DNA of 64,000 bases from Deltaproteobacteria bacterium (lineage in GTDB: Bacteria; Desulfobacterota; Desulfuromonadia; Geobacterales; Geobacteraceae). The translations under genes and the position numbers were made by a program. Under the pieces are notes generated by a model. It saw only the letters and a list, made by a program, of their open reading frames with translations, made no database searches and was not told the DNA's origin. The stretch lies in NCBI GenBank assembly GCA_009668975.1, contig SBEG01000002.1:124001-188000 (forward strand). Reading direction: 5' to 3'. Below, in pieces: positions 15,440-24,508 of the stretch (positions within the stretch are counted from its first letter, which is position 1; every line of letters begins with the position of its first letter).

Positions 15440-16225
15440 ATGACACGTAAAATTTTTACATTGGTTAATATGATCTTGATGTTATCTGCTTTGATTTTGC
15501 TTTCAGGCTGCAGCAACAGAGAAAAAATTACTCTGATTCAACAACTTGATGGTAAGGAATTTGCCGTTCCAACAGGAACCGCTGCCGACAAACTGGTGCT
15601 GTCGAAATTCCCCAATGCAAAGTTCAAGTACTTTAACACTGTGCTTGACGCGGCATTGGCGGTAAAAACCGGCAAGGCTGATGCCGCGGCATATGACGAG
15701 CCGATCCTAAAAAATATTGCCGCAAAAAACAGCGGACTGACCGTTCTCCCGGAGATGATCACCATCGACAACTATGGCTTTGCTGTTCAACCGGATAAGC
15801 TGGAACTGAAAAAAAATATCGACCTCGTTGTGAGCGAGCTCAAAAAAAACGGCATCTATAACGCGATGAAGCTCCGGTGGCTTCCAGAATCAGGCAGTCC
15901 AGCCGCAATGCCGGAAATTCCATCAAGCGGAAGCAAGGGTGTACTGAAGCTTGGCACTGCGGCTGTAACGGAGCCGTTCTCATTTATGGATGGTTCACAA
16001 AAAGTCGTTGGCCTGGATATTGAGCTCGCTGGTTATATTGCACAAAAGCTTGATATGAAACTTGAAATTATCAATATGGATTTTGGCGCGATGATTCCGG
16101 CGCTCCTGTCCGGCAAGGTAGACATGATTGCCGCCTGCATCACCATTACAGAGGAACGGGCGAAAAAAGTGTTGTTTTCAGAACCGTATTACACCGGCGG
16201 CATTGCGGCTTTGGTCAAGAAATAA
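15440..16225 (+). CDS. Amino-acid-type solute-binding lipoprotein with reversed lobe order
   Basis: 261 residues from ATG 15440 (AAAGGAG nine bases upstream; lipobox LLSGC). The family is SBP_bac_3 (polar amino-acid binding), but its halves are swapped. Residues about 35-150 match the second half (LDGKEFAVPTGTAADKLVL, AALAVKTGKADAAAYDEP, SELKKNGIYNAMKLRWL). Residues about 170-261 match the first half (KGVLKLGTAAVTEPFSF, VVGLDIELAGYIAQKL, MIPALLSGKVDMIAACITIT, YYTGGIAALVKK). The two halves should still close around a ligand if the chain is circularly permuted. It is the first gene of the transporter locus that includes the permease fusion and ATPase. Confidence 0.8.
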   Translation: MTRKIFTLVNMILMLSALILLSGCSNREKITLIQQLDGKEFAVPTGTAADKLVLSKFPNAKFKYFNTVLDAALAVKTGKADAAAYDEPILKNIAAKNSGLTVLPEMITIDNYGFAVQPDKLELKKNIDLVVSELKKNGIYNAMKLRWLPESGSPAAMPEIPSSGSKGVLKLGTAAVTEPFSFMDGSQKVVGLDIELAGYIAQKLDMKLEIINMDFGAMIPALLSGKVDMIAACITITEERAKKVLFSEPYYTGGIAALVKK

Positions 16226-16245
16226 TAGCCGTAAGGACAAGTGAA

Positions 16246-16476
16246 ATGAGAAACGGGTATGTCATACTGGTGGGATTATTTCTACTTATGGTTCAGCTCG
16301 CAATTGCTGCTGAGTACAGCTCTGGCGTAGCATCAAATGTTCTCAATCAAACGACCGTAACCGGAAACGGCCAGAAAATCACCTGTCCTCGGACAGACAA
16401 AGCCGAAGTAACCACCATGACCGTTGATCTGGCTCCGGGTTCTACCTCGGCGCTTACGGAATCCCGAATGTCGTAA
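16246..16476 (+). pseudogene. Truncated secreted cupin-like protein
   Basis: 76 residues with a signal peptide (LVGLFLLMVQLAIAAE) and an SD (TAAGGA) nine bases upstream. NVLNQTTVTGNGQKI and TTMTVDLAPGS match the first strands of small periplasmic cupins, which normally continue with a WHxHP metal-binding motif. Here the product ends at that point, so the metal site is lost. It lies between two transporter genes and may survive only as spacer. Confidence 0.55.
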
Positions 16477-16486
16477 GGAAAACAAA

Positions 16487-18748
16487 ATGAAGTTTTTATT
16501 TAACGCAACACTCATCTGTCTGACAATGATCACGTTTTTCACCGGGTGCAGCAAGAATGAAAAGGTCATAACCTCATTTGCTGACGCCCAAAATGCAAAA
16601 ATCGGCGTGATGACAGGAACAACCGGCGAAAAAATTGCAAAAGAACGCTTCCCGAAAGCAGAAGTAAAAAGTTTTGATGACATAATGGATGCGGTAGCAG
16701 CCATGAAATCCGGGCAGCTTGATGCGATTGTAACTTCATACCCGCTTGCGCTTCAGGTCTCCAAGAAAAACAGTGAATTGCGGCGATTGCCGGAGCCGCT
16801 TGAAAACGAGGATAGTGCCATTGCGATTAAAAAGGGCAATGACCAACTGCTGGCGGCAGTAGACCGGATTATCGCTGAATTAAAGAGCAACGGCACACTG
16901 GAATCCATGAAAAAACGGTGGTTCAAAGAGGATTTGACGCCATATCAAGAACCGGACATACCGCTCCCCACAGAGGGAAAGGTACTGAAAGTCGGGGTCA
17001 GCGCGACACGGGAACCTTTCAGTTTTGTGGATAAAGATGGCAGGGTGACCGGTCATGATGGTGAACTAGCCCGCATTGTCGCCGCCAAACTGCAGAGACC
17101 GGTCGAATTTTTAAACATGAAATTCATGGCCCTGATTCCGGCTCTGCAATCAGGCAAGGTCGATTTGATTATCACCGGTATGACTGCAACCGATGAACGC
17201 AGAAAAACGGTGGATTTTACTCAGCCATACTTTGCGAATGCCCAGGTCATGATTGTCAAAAAAACCGGGGACGGAAAACCCGCAGCAGCTCCGACACCTG
17301 CCATCAATCTGAATAAAAATGACGCAATTACTAAATTAGATCAGCTTGACGGCACAAGAATATGTGTCATGCCCGGCTCAGCTGGCGATTTGGCCGCCCG
17401 GAAGCGCTTCCCCAAAGCAAACTTTCAGGTTCTGGCCACTTCAGCAGACGCTGGCCTGGCGGTAATGACAAATAAGGCCGATGCCTTTGTCTTTGACAAG
17501 GGCGTGCTGCTGAATCTTGCCGAGAAAAACCAGGACCTGGTGATTCTTGATGAGCCGGTGGATAAGCTTGAAGTGGCCGCTGCGATCAAAAAGGGAAATA
17601 CCGCCCTGCAATCTGATCTGAACCGGGTCTTGTCGGACCTTGAACAGGAAGGTGTGCTGCAACAGCTGAAGCTGAAGTGGATCGATTCAAAATACGCGGT
17701 TACGCCGCAGCTGGCGCCAACCAGCGCTACGGGCGGCAAGGGCGTGCTGAAAATGGGGACCTGTGCCGACTTCGAACCCTTCTCATTCCTGTCCAATGGC
17801 AGGTTTACCGGCCTGGACATTGAGCTGGGACGCTTGGTCGGTGGTCGTCTCGGTAAAAAAATAGAAGTCGTCAATATGAATTTTGAAGCCCTGATCCCGG
17901 CGTTGCAATCGGGCAAGATCGATTTTGCCCTTTCCAATTTCAACGTCACAGACGAACGCAAAAAGCTCATTCTGTACTCTATCCCGTATCTTGAGAATGA
18001 TATTTCCGCACTGGTCAGACGGGCTCCACTTTCGAATCCCGCCGAATCCGCTCCACCATCGTTCATTTCCAGTATTGCCAACAGCTTTCATAGCAATATC
18101 ATACAGGAAAAACGCTACCTGCTGCTCTGGAACGGACTGCAAACTACGGTTATTATTTCCATCCTGGCAACAATCTTCGGCACACTGCTCGGCTCGCTGG
18201 TCTGTTTCATGCGAATGTCGAAACAAACTCTTCTTAACATCCCTGCAAAAATATATATCTCTATTTTGCGCGGCACTCCGGTGCTGGTGTTGTTGATGCT
18301 GATTTTCTATGTTGTTTTTGCCTCGGTAAATATCAGCCCGGTGCTGGTTGCCGTTATCGCCTTCGGGATGAATTTCGCTGCGTACTCAGCAGAGATCTTC
18401 CGCACCGGCATTGAGGGGGTGGATAAAGGGCAGTCCGAAGCAGGCATCTCCCTGGGTTTTACCAAGGTCGCAACATTCCTCAATATCGTCCTGCCGCAGA
18501 CCGTGCGGCGCATTCTGCCGGTCTATAAAGGTGAATTCATCTCCCTGGTCAAGATGACCTCCATCGTCGGATACATCGCCGTGCAGGATCTGACCAAAGC
18601 CAGCGACATTATCCGCAGCCGCACCTTTGACGCCTTTTTCCCGCTGGTCATGGTGGCGATTCTCTACTTCTTGATTTCATGGGTGCTCATGCAGTTTCTG
18701 GAGTATTTGGAACGCAGGACAGACCCCAGATTACAACGGAAAAGCTGA
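16487..18748 (+). CDS. ABC transporter permease fused to four reshuffled binding-protein half-domains
   Basis: 753 residues from ATG 16487 (AAGGA upstream; lipobox FFTGC, so the N-terminus is probably an outer-leaflet lipid anchor). Order: second-half lobe (about 30-150), first-half lobe (160-260), second-half lobe (285-400), first-half lobe (415-515), then a six-helix permease domain (about 540-740; ARGTPVLVLL-type, with the EAA loop EAGISLGFTKVATFLNIVLPQ). The middle pair makes a normal SBP_bac_3 module; the outer pair can only pair with each other or with the separate 261-residue lipoprotein. Binding domains fused to a permease are known (GlnP), but this lobe order is unusual. The family is amino-acid uptake of the PAAT type. 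Confidence 0.85.
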   Translation: MKFLFNATLICLTMITFFTGCSKNEKVITSFADAQNAKIGVMTGTTGEKIAKERFPKAEVKSFDDIMDAVAAMKSGQLDAIVTSYPLALQVSKKNSELRRLPEPLENEDSAIAIKKGNDQLLAAVDRIIAELKSNGTLESMKKRWFKEDLTPYQEPDIPLPTEGKVLKVGVSATREPFSFVDKDGRVTGHDGELARIVAAKLQRPVEFLNMKFMALIPALQSGKVDLIITGMTATDERRKTVDFTQPYFANAQVMIVKKTGDGKPAAAPTPAINLNKNDAITKLDQLDGTRICVMPGSAGDLAARKRFPKANFQVLATSADAGLAVMTNKADAFVFDKGVLLNLAEKNQDLVILDEPVDKLEVAAAIKKGNTALQSDLNRVLSDLEQEGVLQQLKLKWIDSKYAVTPQLAPTSATGGKGVLKMGTCADFEPFSFLSNGRFTGLDIELGRLVGGRLGKKIEVVNMNFEALIPALQSGKIDFALSNFNVTDERKKLILYSIPYLENDISALVRRAPLSNPAESAPPSFISSIANSFHSNIIQEKRYLLLWNGLQTTVIISILATIFGTLLGSLVCFMRMSKQTLLNIPAKIYISILRGTPVLVLLMLIFYVVFASVNISPVLVAVIAFGMNFAAYSAEIFRTGIEGVDKGQSEAGISLGFTKVATFLNIVLPQTVRRILPVYKGEFISLVKMTSIVGYIAVQDLTKASDIIRSRTFDAFFPLVMVAILYFLISWVLMQFLEYLERRTDPRLQRKS

Positions 18749-18899
18749 AAATAAAGAAAATAGCAGGGAAGGAATACCTGTCCCACCATTGCTGTCCAAG
18801 ATATCCAACAACTGAGAGTCCGGGGTTGAAATATCAAGAAGTTGGACGAAAAAAATAACCGTTTTTTTACGCAGAAGGACAAAAGAGTGGAGTACAAAC

Positions 18900-21089
18900 A
18901 TGACCTGCCATGGCACAATACATTTCATGAGGTTTCTGACGATTATGCTTTCTTTCATCATGCTCGCAGCCTGTTCCTCTGATGATCCGCAACCTGCGGG
19001 GAGCCATCCACTGACCGCCGAGGAGGTGGGGCAGGCCCCGCCGATTGCCGAAAAACGGGCGTTTTCTGTGGTTGCGCCAGGCGGCACACGCGTGGATGAG
19101 TATTACTGGCTGAGGGATGATAATCGCCAGGATCCTCAAATGCTCGCCTATCTGAATGCCGAGAACGCCTATACCGATGCCGTCATGGCACATCTGGCCG
19201 GCTTCAAGGAGCAACTTTACAAGGAAATGGTTGCCCGGTTGAAGCAGGATGATGCCACCGTGCCGTACCTCTACAAGGATTACTGGTACTACAGCCGTTA
19301 TGAAGAGGGGAAAGAGTACCAGATTCACGCCCGCCGCAAGGGGAGCATGGACGCCCCTGAAGAGATACTGCTTGATCTTAACGAGCTTGCCAAGGGCTAC
19401 AGCTATTACAGCATCGACAACTTCAAGATCAGCCCGAACCAGAAACTATGCGCCTTTGTTGAAGACAGCGTCGGCCGTCGCCAGTACAAGCTGCGGATCA
19501 AGAACCTTGAGACCGGTGTGATAACCGACACGGGCGTTTCAGGCATATCCTACGGGATCGCCTGGGCAGCAGACAATGCAACCATTGTCTATGTCTGGAA
19601 CGATCCGGAGACCTTGCTCAGCAAAAAGGTGAAATCTCATACTATCAACACTGATGCTTCCCTGGATCCGGTCGTCTACAGCGAACCTGACGACAGCTAC
19701 TACATTGACGTTGGCCTGAGCCGTTCGGAAGAGTATATCTGCATCTATCTGGAGAGCACCCTGTCTGACGAACAACGCTGCGCTGATGCGAACAATCCAG
19801 GCGAGTTCAAGCTGATTGCCGAGCGCAGGAGCGACTTCAAGTACCAGGCCGACCATCTGGACGGGCGCTGGGTGGTGCGCACCAATTGGAATGCCTCAAA
19901 TTTCAAGCTGATGACCTTTAGCGATGGCATCTGGAACGGGCGTGAGCAATGGACCGATCTTGTACCGCACGATCAGGCGGTTCTGATCTCAAGCTTTGAG
20001 CTGTTCAATAACTTTATCGCCATTGACGAACGTTTTAATGGCCTGACCCGCATCCGGCTCCGTTCCAATGCAGGCATTGAAACCATTGTCGCCGCAGACG
20101 AACCGGCATATCTGATGGAGCTGGATGTGAACCACCAGCCGAATACGGACTGGGTGCGCTATAGCTATACCTCACTGACAACTCCGGCAACCATCTATGA
20201 AGTGAACAGCATCAGCAAAGAACGCCGCATGCTCAAGGAAACACCAGTTCTGGGGGGCTTTGATAAGCACAACTACGTGACTGAGCGTCAGTGGGCCACC
20301 GCCCGCGACGGCACCCTTGTGCCGGTGTCGCTGGTGTATCGCAAGGGGTTTGTGAAAAATGGCACCGCCGCGCTGCTGCAGTACGGTTATGGTTCCTACG
20401 GATCCAGTATGGAACCGTGGTTTAACCGCAACATCATCAGCCTGCTTGATCGTGGCATGGTCTATGCCATTGCGCATATCCGTGGTGGCCAGGAGATGGG
20501 CAGGCAGTGGTATGAGGATGGCAAGCTGCTCAAAAAGAAAAACACCTTTACCGATTTTATCGATGTTACCAGCTATCTGGTAGGCCAGGGGTATGCTGCT
20601 CCGGATCGGGTCGCCGCCATGGGGGGGAGCGCCGGTGGTCAGCTGATGGGGGCCATTGCCAATATGGCGCCATCAAGTTACCGCGTGATTGTGTCAGAGG
20701 TGCCCTTTGTCGATATCGTCACCACGATGCTGGATGAGTCTATTCCGTTGACCACCAACGAATTTGGCGAGTGGGGCAACCCGCAGGAACCGGTCTACTA
20801 CGAGTACATGCTGAGCTATTCCCCCTACGACCAGTTGCGTGCTACCTCCTATCCGGCAATGTTTGTCGGCACCGGCCTGTGGGATTCGCAGGTGCAGTAC
20901 TGGGAACCGGCCAAATATGTTGCCCGTCTGCGTGAGCGGCGTACCGACAACAACCTGCTGGTACTGCGTACCCGGATGGAGGCAGGTCACGGAGGCAGTT
21001 CAGGCCGTTTTCAGCGTTATCAGGAGGCAGCGGAGTACTACTCGTTTATGATGAATCAGTTGGGGATTAAAAAGTTGTCAGAACAATGA
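18900..21089 (+). CDS. S9 family oligopeptidase (oligopeptidase B-like) lipoprotein
   Basis: 729 residues. The N-terminus carries LTIMLSFIMLAACSS, a lipobox, so the enzyme is exported and lipid-anchored, unlike cytosolic PtrB. A GTGGAG SD supports ATG 18900; ATG 18927 is an alternative start. Residues about 50-420 form the seven-blade propeller (VDEYYWLRDD, YYSRYEEGKEYQIHARRKG). The catalytic domain shows LLQYGYGSYGSSMEPWF, GGQEMGRQWYEDG, the nucleophile Ser at about 577 in GGSAGGQLMG, and the His at about 697 in EAGHGGSSGRF. The family cleaves short peptides after basic residues or prolines. Sitting between permease and ATPase genes, it probably prepares peptide-derived substrates for uptake. 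Confidence 0.9.
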   Translation: MTCHGTIHFMRFLTIMLSFIMLAACSSDDPQPAGSHPLTAEEVGQAPPIAEKRAFSVVAPGGTRVDEYYWLRDDNRQDPQMLAYLNAENAYTDAVMAHLAGFKEQLYKEMVARLKQDDATVPYLYKDYWYYSRYEEGKEYQIHARRKGSMDAPEEILLDLNELAKGYSYYSIDNFKISPNQKLCAFVEDSVGRRQYKLRIKNLETGVITDTGVSGISYGIAWAADNATIVYVWNDPETLLSKKVKSHTINTDASLDPVVYSEPDDSYYIDVGLSRSEEYICIYLESTLSDEQRCADANNPGEFKLIAERRSDFKYQADHLDGRWVVRTNWNASNFKLMTFSDGIWNGREQWTDLVPHDQAVLISSFELFNNFIAIDERFNGLTRIRLRSNAGIETIVAADEPAYLMELDVNHQPNTDWVRYSYTSLTTPATIYEVNSISKERRMLKETPVLGGFDKHNYVTERQWATARDGTLVPVSLVYRKGFVKNGTAALLQYGYGSYGSSMEPWFNRNIISLLDRGMVYAIAHIRGGQEMGRQWYEDGKLLKKKNTFTDFIDVTSYLVGQGYAAPDRVAAMGGSAGGQLMGAIANMAPSSYRVIVSEVPFVDIVTTMLDESIPLTTNEFGEWGNPQEPVYYEYMLSYSPYDQLRATSYPAMFVGTGLWDSQVQYWEPAKYVARLRERRTDNNLLVLRTRMEAGHGGSSGRFQRYQEAAEYYSFMMNQLGIKKLSEQ

Positions 21090-21146
21090 AATGAATCCGG
21101 AACGAAGAACTGACGCGAAATCAAGGCGGAGAAAGAAGATCAAACC

Positions 21147-22241
21147 ATGATAAAAGTAGAGCGCCTCTCAAAGAAATATGGTGAGTTGACCGTACTGAAA
21201 GACATCTCCATTGAAATCAAAACTGGTGAAGTCATTGCTATCATCGGTCCTTCCGGCACCGGCAAAAGCACCTTCCTGCGTTGTCTTAACCTTCTGGATC
21301 AGCCAAGCGGCGGCTCCATTATCATTGATGGGGTGAATATACTGGATAAAAAGGCTGACGTGCCGATGATTCGGCAGAAGATGAACATGGTCTTTCAGTC
21401 GTTCAATCTGTTCTCTCACCTGTCCGTGCTGGAAAACCTGACACTGGGACCGATCAAACTGCGGGGCACAAGCCGTCAGGATGCGGAACAAAAATCCCGT
21501 GAACTTCTCAAGCTGGTAGGGCTGGTTGAGAAAGCTGACAGCTATCCGGATGAGCTGTCCGGCGGCCAGAAGCAACGCGTGGCCATTGCCCGCTGCCTGG
21601 CCATGGATCCGGAGATCATACTGTTTGATGAACCCACTTCAGCGCTTGATCCAACCATGGTCAGCGAGGTCCTCTCGGTCATCCGTCGGCTTGCCAAAGA
21701 GGGGATCACCATGGCGATAGTCACCCATGAAATGGATTTTGCCCGGGACGTTGCCAATCGGGTATTGTACATGGATGAGGGACTGATCTATGAAGAAGGC
21801 ACACCGCAGGAGATTTTCGAGAACCCGCAGAAAGAGAAGACCAGGGCCTTTATCAACCGGGTGCGCAATTTCACCTATCAGATCAGTTCTCCCGACTATG
21901 ACCTGTATGCCATGAATGCTGAAATCGAAAACTTTTGTGAAAAGCAGATTCTGCCGAAAAAAACCAGGAACAGCCTGCTGCTGCTGGTTGAGGAGCTGCT
22001 GCAGATTTATACTCCCGGCCTTCACGCGGCTCGCCTTGATCTTGCTATTGCCTACTCGGAAAAGAAAGAAACTTTGGAATTGATCCTGGAAAGCAGCGGG
22101 GAAGCGGCAAACCCGCTGGAAAGTGAAAGTTTGCCTGATGACCTGGGGGTAACCATTATTCGTAATCTGGCGGAAGATATTGACTATCAACGGGTGAATG
22201 ACAAAAACAAATTAACTGTGCTGATGAGAAAAACTTTTTGA
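21147..22241 (+). CDS. Amino-acid ABC transporter ATPase with a C-terminal RsbW-like (HATPase) extension
   Basis: 364 residues. Residues 1-243 are a standard GlnQ-type ATPase: Walker A GPSGTGKST, Q-loop MVFQSFNLF, signature LSGGQKQR, Walker B IILFDEPTSALDP, switch VTHEMD. The remaining 120 residues are not found in GlnQ. They read MNAEIENFCEKQ, RNSLLLLVEELLQIYT, a strand LELILESSGEAANP and the ending LGVTIIRNLAEDIDYQRVN with NKLTVLM. The last block strongly resembles the C-terminus of RsbW/anti-sigma-type GHKL kinases (GLxLIRxLxDEVxYxR...NxLxL), while the N-box and DxGxG positions look degenerate. This suggests a regulatory or partner-switching domain. The ATPase completes the transporter with the upstream permease. 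Confidence 0.85.
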   Translation: MIKVERLSKKYGELTVLKDISIEIKTGEVIAIIGPSGTGKSTFLRCLNLLDQPSGGSIIIDGVNILDKKADVPMIRQKMNMVFQSFNLFSHLSVLENLTLGPIKLRGTSRQDAEQKSRELLKLVGLVEKADSYPDELSGGQKQRVAIARCLAMDPEIILFDEPTSALDPTMVSEVLSVIRRLAKEGITMAIVTHEMDFARDVANRVLYMDEGLIYEEGTPQEIFENPQKEKTRAFINRVRNFTYQISSPDYDLYAMNAEIENFCEKQILPKKTRNSLLLLVEELLQIYTPGLHAARLDLAIAYSEKKETLELILESSGEAANPLESESLPDDLGVTIIRNLAEDIDYQRVNDKNKLTVLMRKTF

Positions 22242-22495
22242 CAATATCAGGAAGTAACCATTGCATACCCTCACAGAAACAGAGTTGAAACCGCACTCTC
22301 TCCTTTAACCGTATGACTCTTATGTGCCTCCCTGTTTATTGCAAATACAATGAATTTTCTGCCCGCATACTGCCGCAATTTTCAACTTCCCTGAGAACCA
22401 ATGGAAACCTCGTGTTTAAAATAAAAGTATTGGCGCATATTTTAGGTATAATTTAAAGCATTGTCTGTTTACGATGCCGAAAAAGGTGTTTTCCC

Positions 22496-23020
22496 ATGGA
22501 TCAATCCATCCTGATTGTGTTGGGTATTCTGGCCGCAACGGTGGTGCTGCTGGGCGTGCTCAGCATGCAGGAGGCCTACCAGGCCATCGACTGGAAAGTG
22601 GTTTTCCTGCTTGCAGGACTCATCCCGTTGGGCCTGGCCATGCAGAAAACAGGCACGGCCGATCTGTTGGCAGGGCAGCTCATGGCTTTGGTGCAGGGCG
22701 CTCATCCGATCTTTCTGCTGCTGAGCGTGGCGGTGCTCTCCACCGCTTTTTCCCTGCTCATCTACAATGTGGGTGCCATCGTCGTGCTGGCGCCCCTGGT
22801 CATGAGCATGGCGAGCATGAGCCAACTCAATCCGCGTAACCTGGCTTTGCTGGCGGCGGTGTGCACCGCCAATTCGTTCATCCTGCCGACCCATCAGGTC
22901 AATGCCATGCTGATTTCAGCAGGAGGCTATCGCAACAGCGACTATCTCAAGGCCGGCAGCGGCATGACGCTGCTCTTTCTGTTGGTGGTCGTCAGCGTCT
23001 TTTACGGCTTCTATCTGTAA
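22496..23020 (+). pseudogene. SLC13-type anion permease, C-terminal part only
   Basis: 174 residues, all membrane-embedded: WKVVFLLAGLIPLGLAMQKTG, then FSLLIYNVGAIVVLAP and TANSFILPTHQVNAMLISAGGY. These match the final third of divalent-anion:Na+ symporters (normally 450-600 residues). There is no SD before ATG 22496 and no N-terminal half upstream, so the gene is probably a truncated remnant. It heads the sulfur gene group and may once have been its sulfate transporter. Confidence 0.65.
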
Positions 23021-23050
23021 ATCGTTACCACAGCGTCAAGGGAGGAAATT

Positions 23051-24496
23051 ATGTTGCTGAAGCATTTTTTTGTCGAAAAGATCGCCCACAGTTCCTATAT
23101 TCTGGCCGGCAGCAAGAGTTGCGCGGTCATCGATCCGCAACGCGATGTAGATGTCTATATTCAGGCGGCACGTGCCCAAGGCGTAAAAATCACCCACATT
23201 CTGCAAACTCATCTGCATGCCGATTTCATCTCCGGACACATGGATCTGGCTGCCAGGACCGGCGGCAAAATCTATGTGGCCAAATCGGCAAAATGCTCCT
23301 TTGAGCATGTGCCCCTGGTGGAAGGCGACCTGATCGAACTGGAGGATATGCGACTGCAGGTTCTGGAGACACCGGGCCATACTCCCGAGCATCTGAGCTA
23401 TGTGGTGGCGGACACCTCGCGCTCCGCAAGCCCCGTCGGTGTTTTTGCAGGTGATACGCTGTTCGTGGGCGATGTCGGGCGTCCCGACCTGTTTCCGGAT
23501 ATGGCCCAGGAATTGGCCGCAAAGCTCTTTCACAGCCTCCACGACAAGCTGCTCAAGCTGCCCGATTGCTGCGAGGTCTATCCGGCCCACGGCGCCGGTT
23601 CTCTGTGCGGTCGTGCCATGGGCGCCAAGCAAATGAGCACCATTGGTTACGAACGCAAATTCAATGCGGCTTTGCAGATTCAGGACAAGGCCGCCTTCAT
23701 CAAGTCGCTGACGGAGAACATGCCGCCTGCGCCGGATCATTTCAGCCGCTGCAGCGATATCAACCGCAAAGGGCCGTGCCTCATCGACAAATTGCCCGTT
23801 CTTGAGGAACTGGATGCCGAGTCGTTCAAAAAGCGCCTGGCGGATGCCGATGTGCTGGTGCTTGATGCGCGCAGCTATCATGCCTTCGGTAGTCAGCATA
23901 TCCCTGATGCCTGGCACCTCGATCTGAACGGCAATTTTCCTACCTTTGCCGGGTGGGTGCTGCCCATAGATAAGGACATTCTGCTCGTTGCCGAAGATTA
24001 CCAGAAAGCTGTGGAGGCCAATCGCTGGGTGCGGCGTGTGGGGATGGATCGCATCGTCGGCTATCTCGACGGCGGCATTCCGGGGTGGGCTGTGGCCGGG
24101 ATGCCGTCGCGCGCCGTGCCGCAGATTTCCGTGGAGGATCTCCATGCGCGGATGAGCGATGCACCGGCATTTCAGCTGGTGGATGTGCGCGCTCCGCGCG
24201 AATTTGCCGACAGCCATATAGAAGGGGCGATCAATATCCCGGTGGCCGATTTGCGCACCCGCTCCGGTGAGCTGGAGAAAAACCTGCCGGTTTTTGTGCT
24301 CTGCAGTTCCGGCAATCGCTCCAGCCTCGGGGCGAGCATCCTGCTGCAGCATGGCTTTGTGGATGTCGCAAACGTCGCAGGCGGCATGACGGGCTACAGC
24401 GCCGCCGGCTACACCAGGCAATGCCGCGCCTGCGAGAATCCGCACGGGTCGCGTTACTATGCCGGGGTCATGGACCAGGAAACACGTTGGCAATAA
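23051..24496 (+). CDS. CstB-like persulfide dioxygenase with pseudo-rhodanese and rhodanese domains
   Basis: 481 residues with a strong SD (GGAGG). Residues 1-240: metallo-beta-lactamase fold with THLHADFISGH, GHTPEHLSY, AGDTLFVGDVGRPDL and YPAHGAGSLCG, typical of ETHE1/CstB non-heme-iron persulfide dioxygenases. Residues about 265-360: a rhodanese-like domain lacking the active-site Cys. Residues about 365-465: a rhodanese with active Cys in VFVLCSSGNRSS. This order matches staphylococcal CstB, which oxidises persulfides from sulfide or CoA-SSH to thiosulfate or sulfite. The two downstream YeeE-like genes would move the sulfur compound, so the operon likely handles reduced sulfur detoxification or scavenging. 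Confidence 0.85.
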   Translation: MLLKHFFVEKIAHSSYILAGSKSCAVIDPQRDVDVYIQAARAQGVKITHILQTHLHADFISGHMDLAARTGGKIYVAKSAKCSFEHVPLVEGDLIELEDMRLQVLETPGHTPEHLSYVVADTSRSASPVGVFAGDTLFVGDVGRPDLFPDMAQELAAKLFHSLHDKLLKLPDCCEVYPAHGAGSLCGRAMGAKQMSTIGYERKFNAALQIQDKAAFIKSLTENMPPAPDHFSRCSDINRKGPCLIDKLPVLEELDAESFKKRLADADVLVLDARSYHAFGSQHIPDAWHLDLNGNFPTFAGWVLPIDKDILLVAEDYQKAVEANRWVRRVGMDRIVGYLDGGIPGWAVAGMPSRAVPQISVEDLHARMSDAPAFQLVDVRAPREFADSHIEGAINIPVADLRTRSGELEKNLPVFVLCSSGNRSSLGASILLQHGFVDVANVAGGMTGYSAAGYTRQCRACENPHGSRYYAGVMDQETRWQ

Positions 24497-24508
24497 CAAG
24501 GGGGCTTT

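Noticed and set aside
22441..22452. Promoter before the anion permease fragment
   Set aside because: A TATAAT-like box is present, but the nearest -35-like sequence is too close and poor.
23036..24499. 487-codon minus-strand frame opposite the persulfide dioxygenase gene
   Set aside because: Antisense mirror of a strong domain-bearing gene. No motif or ribosome site supports it.
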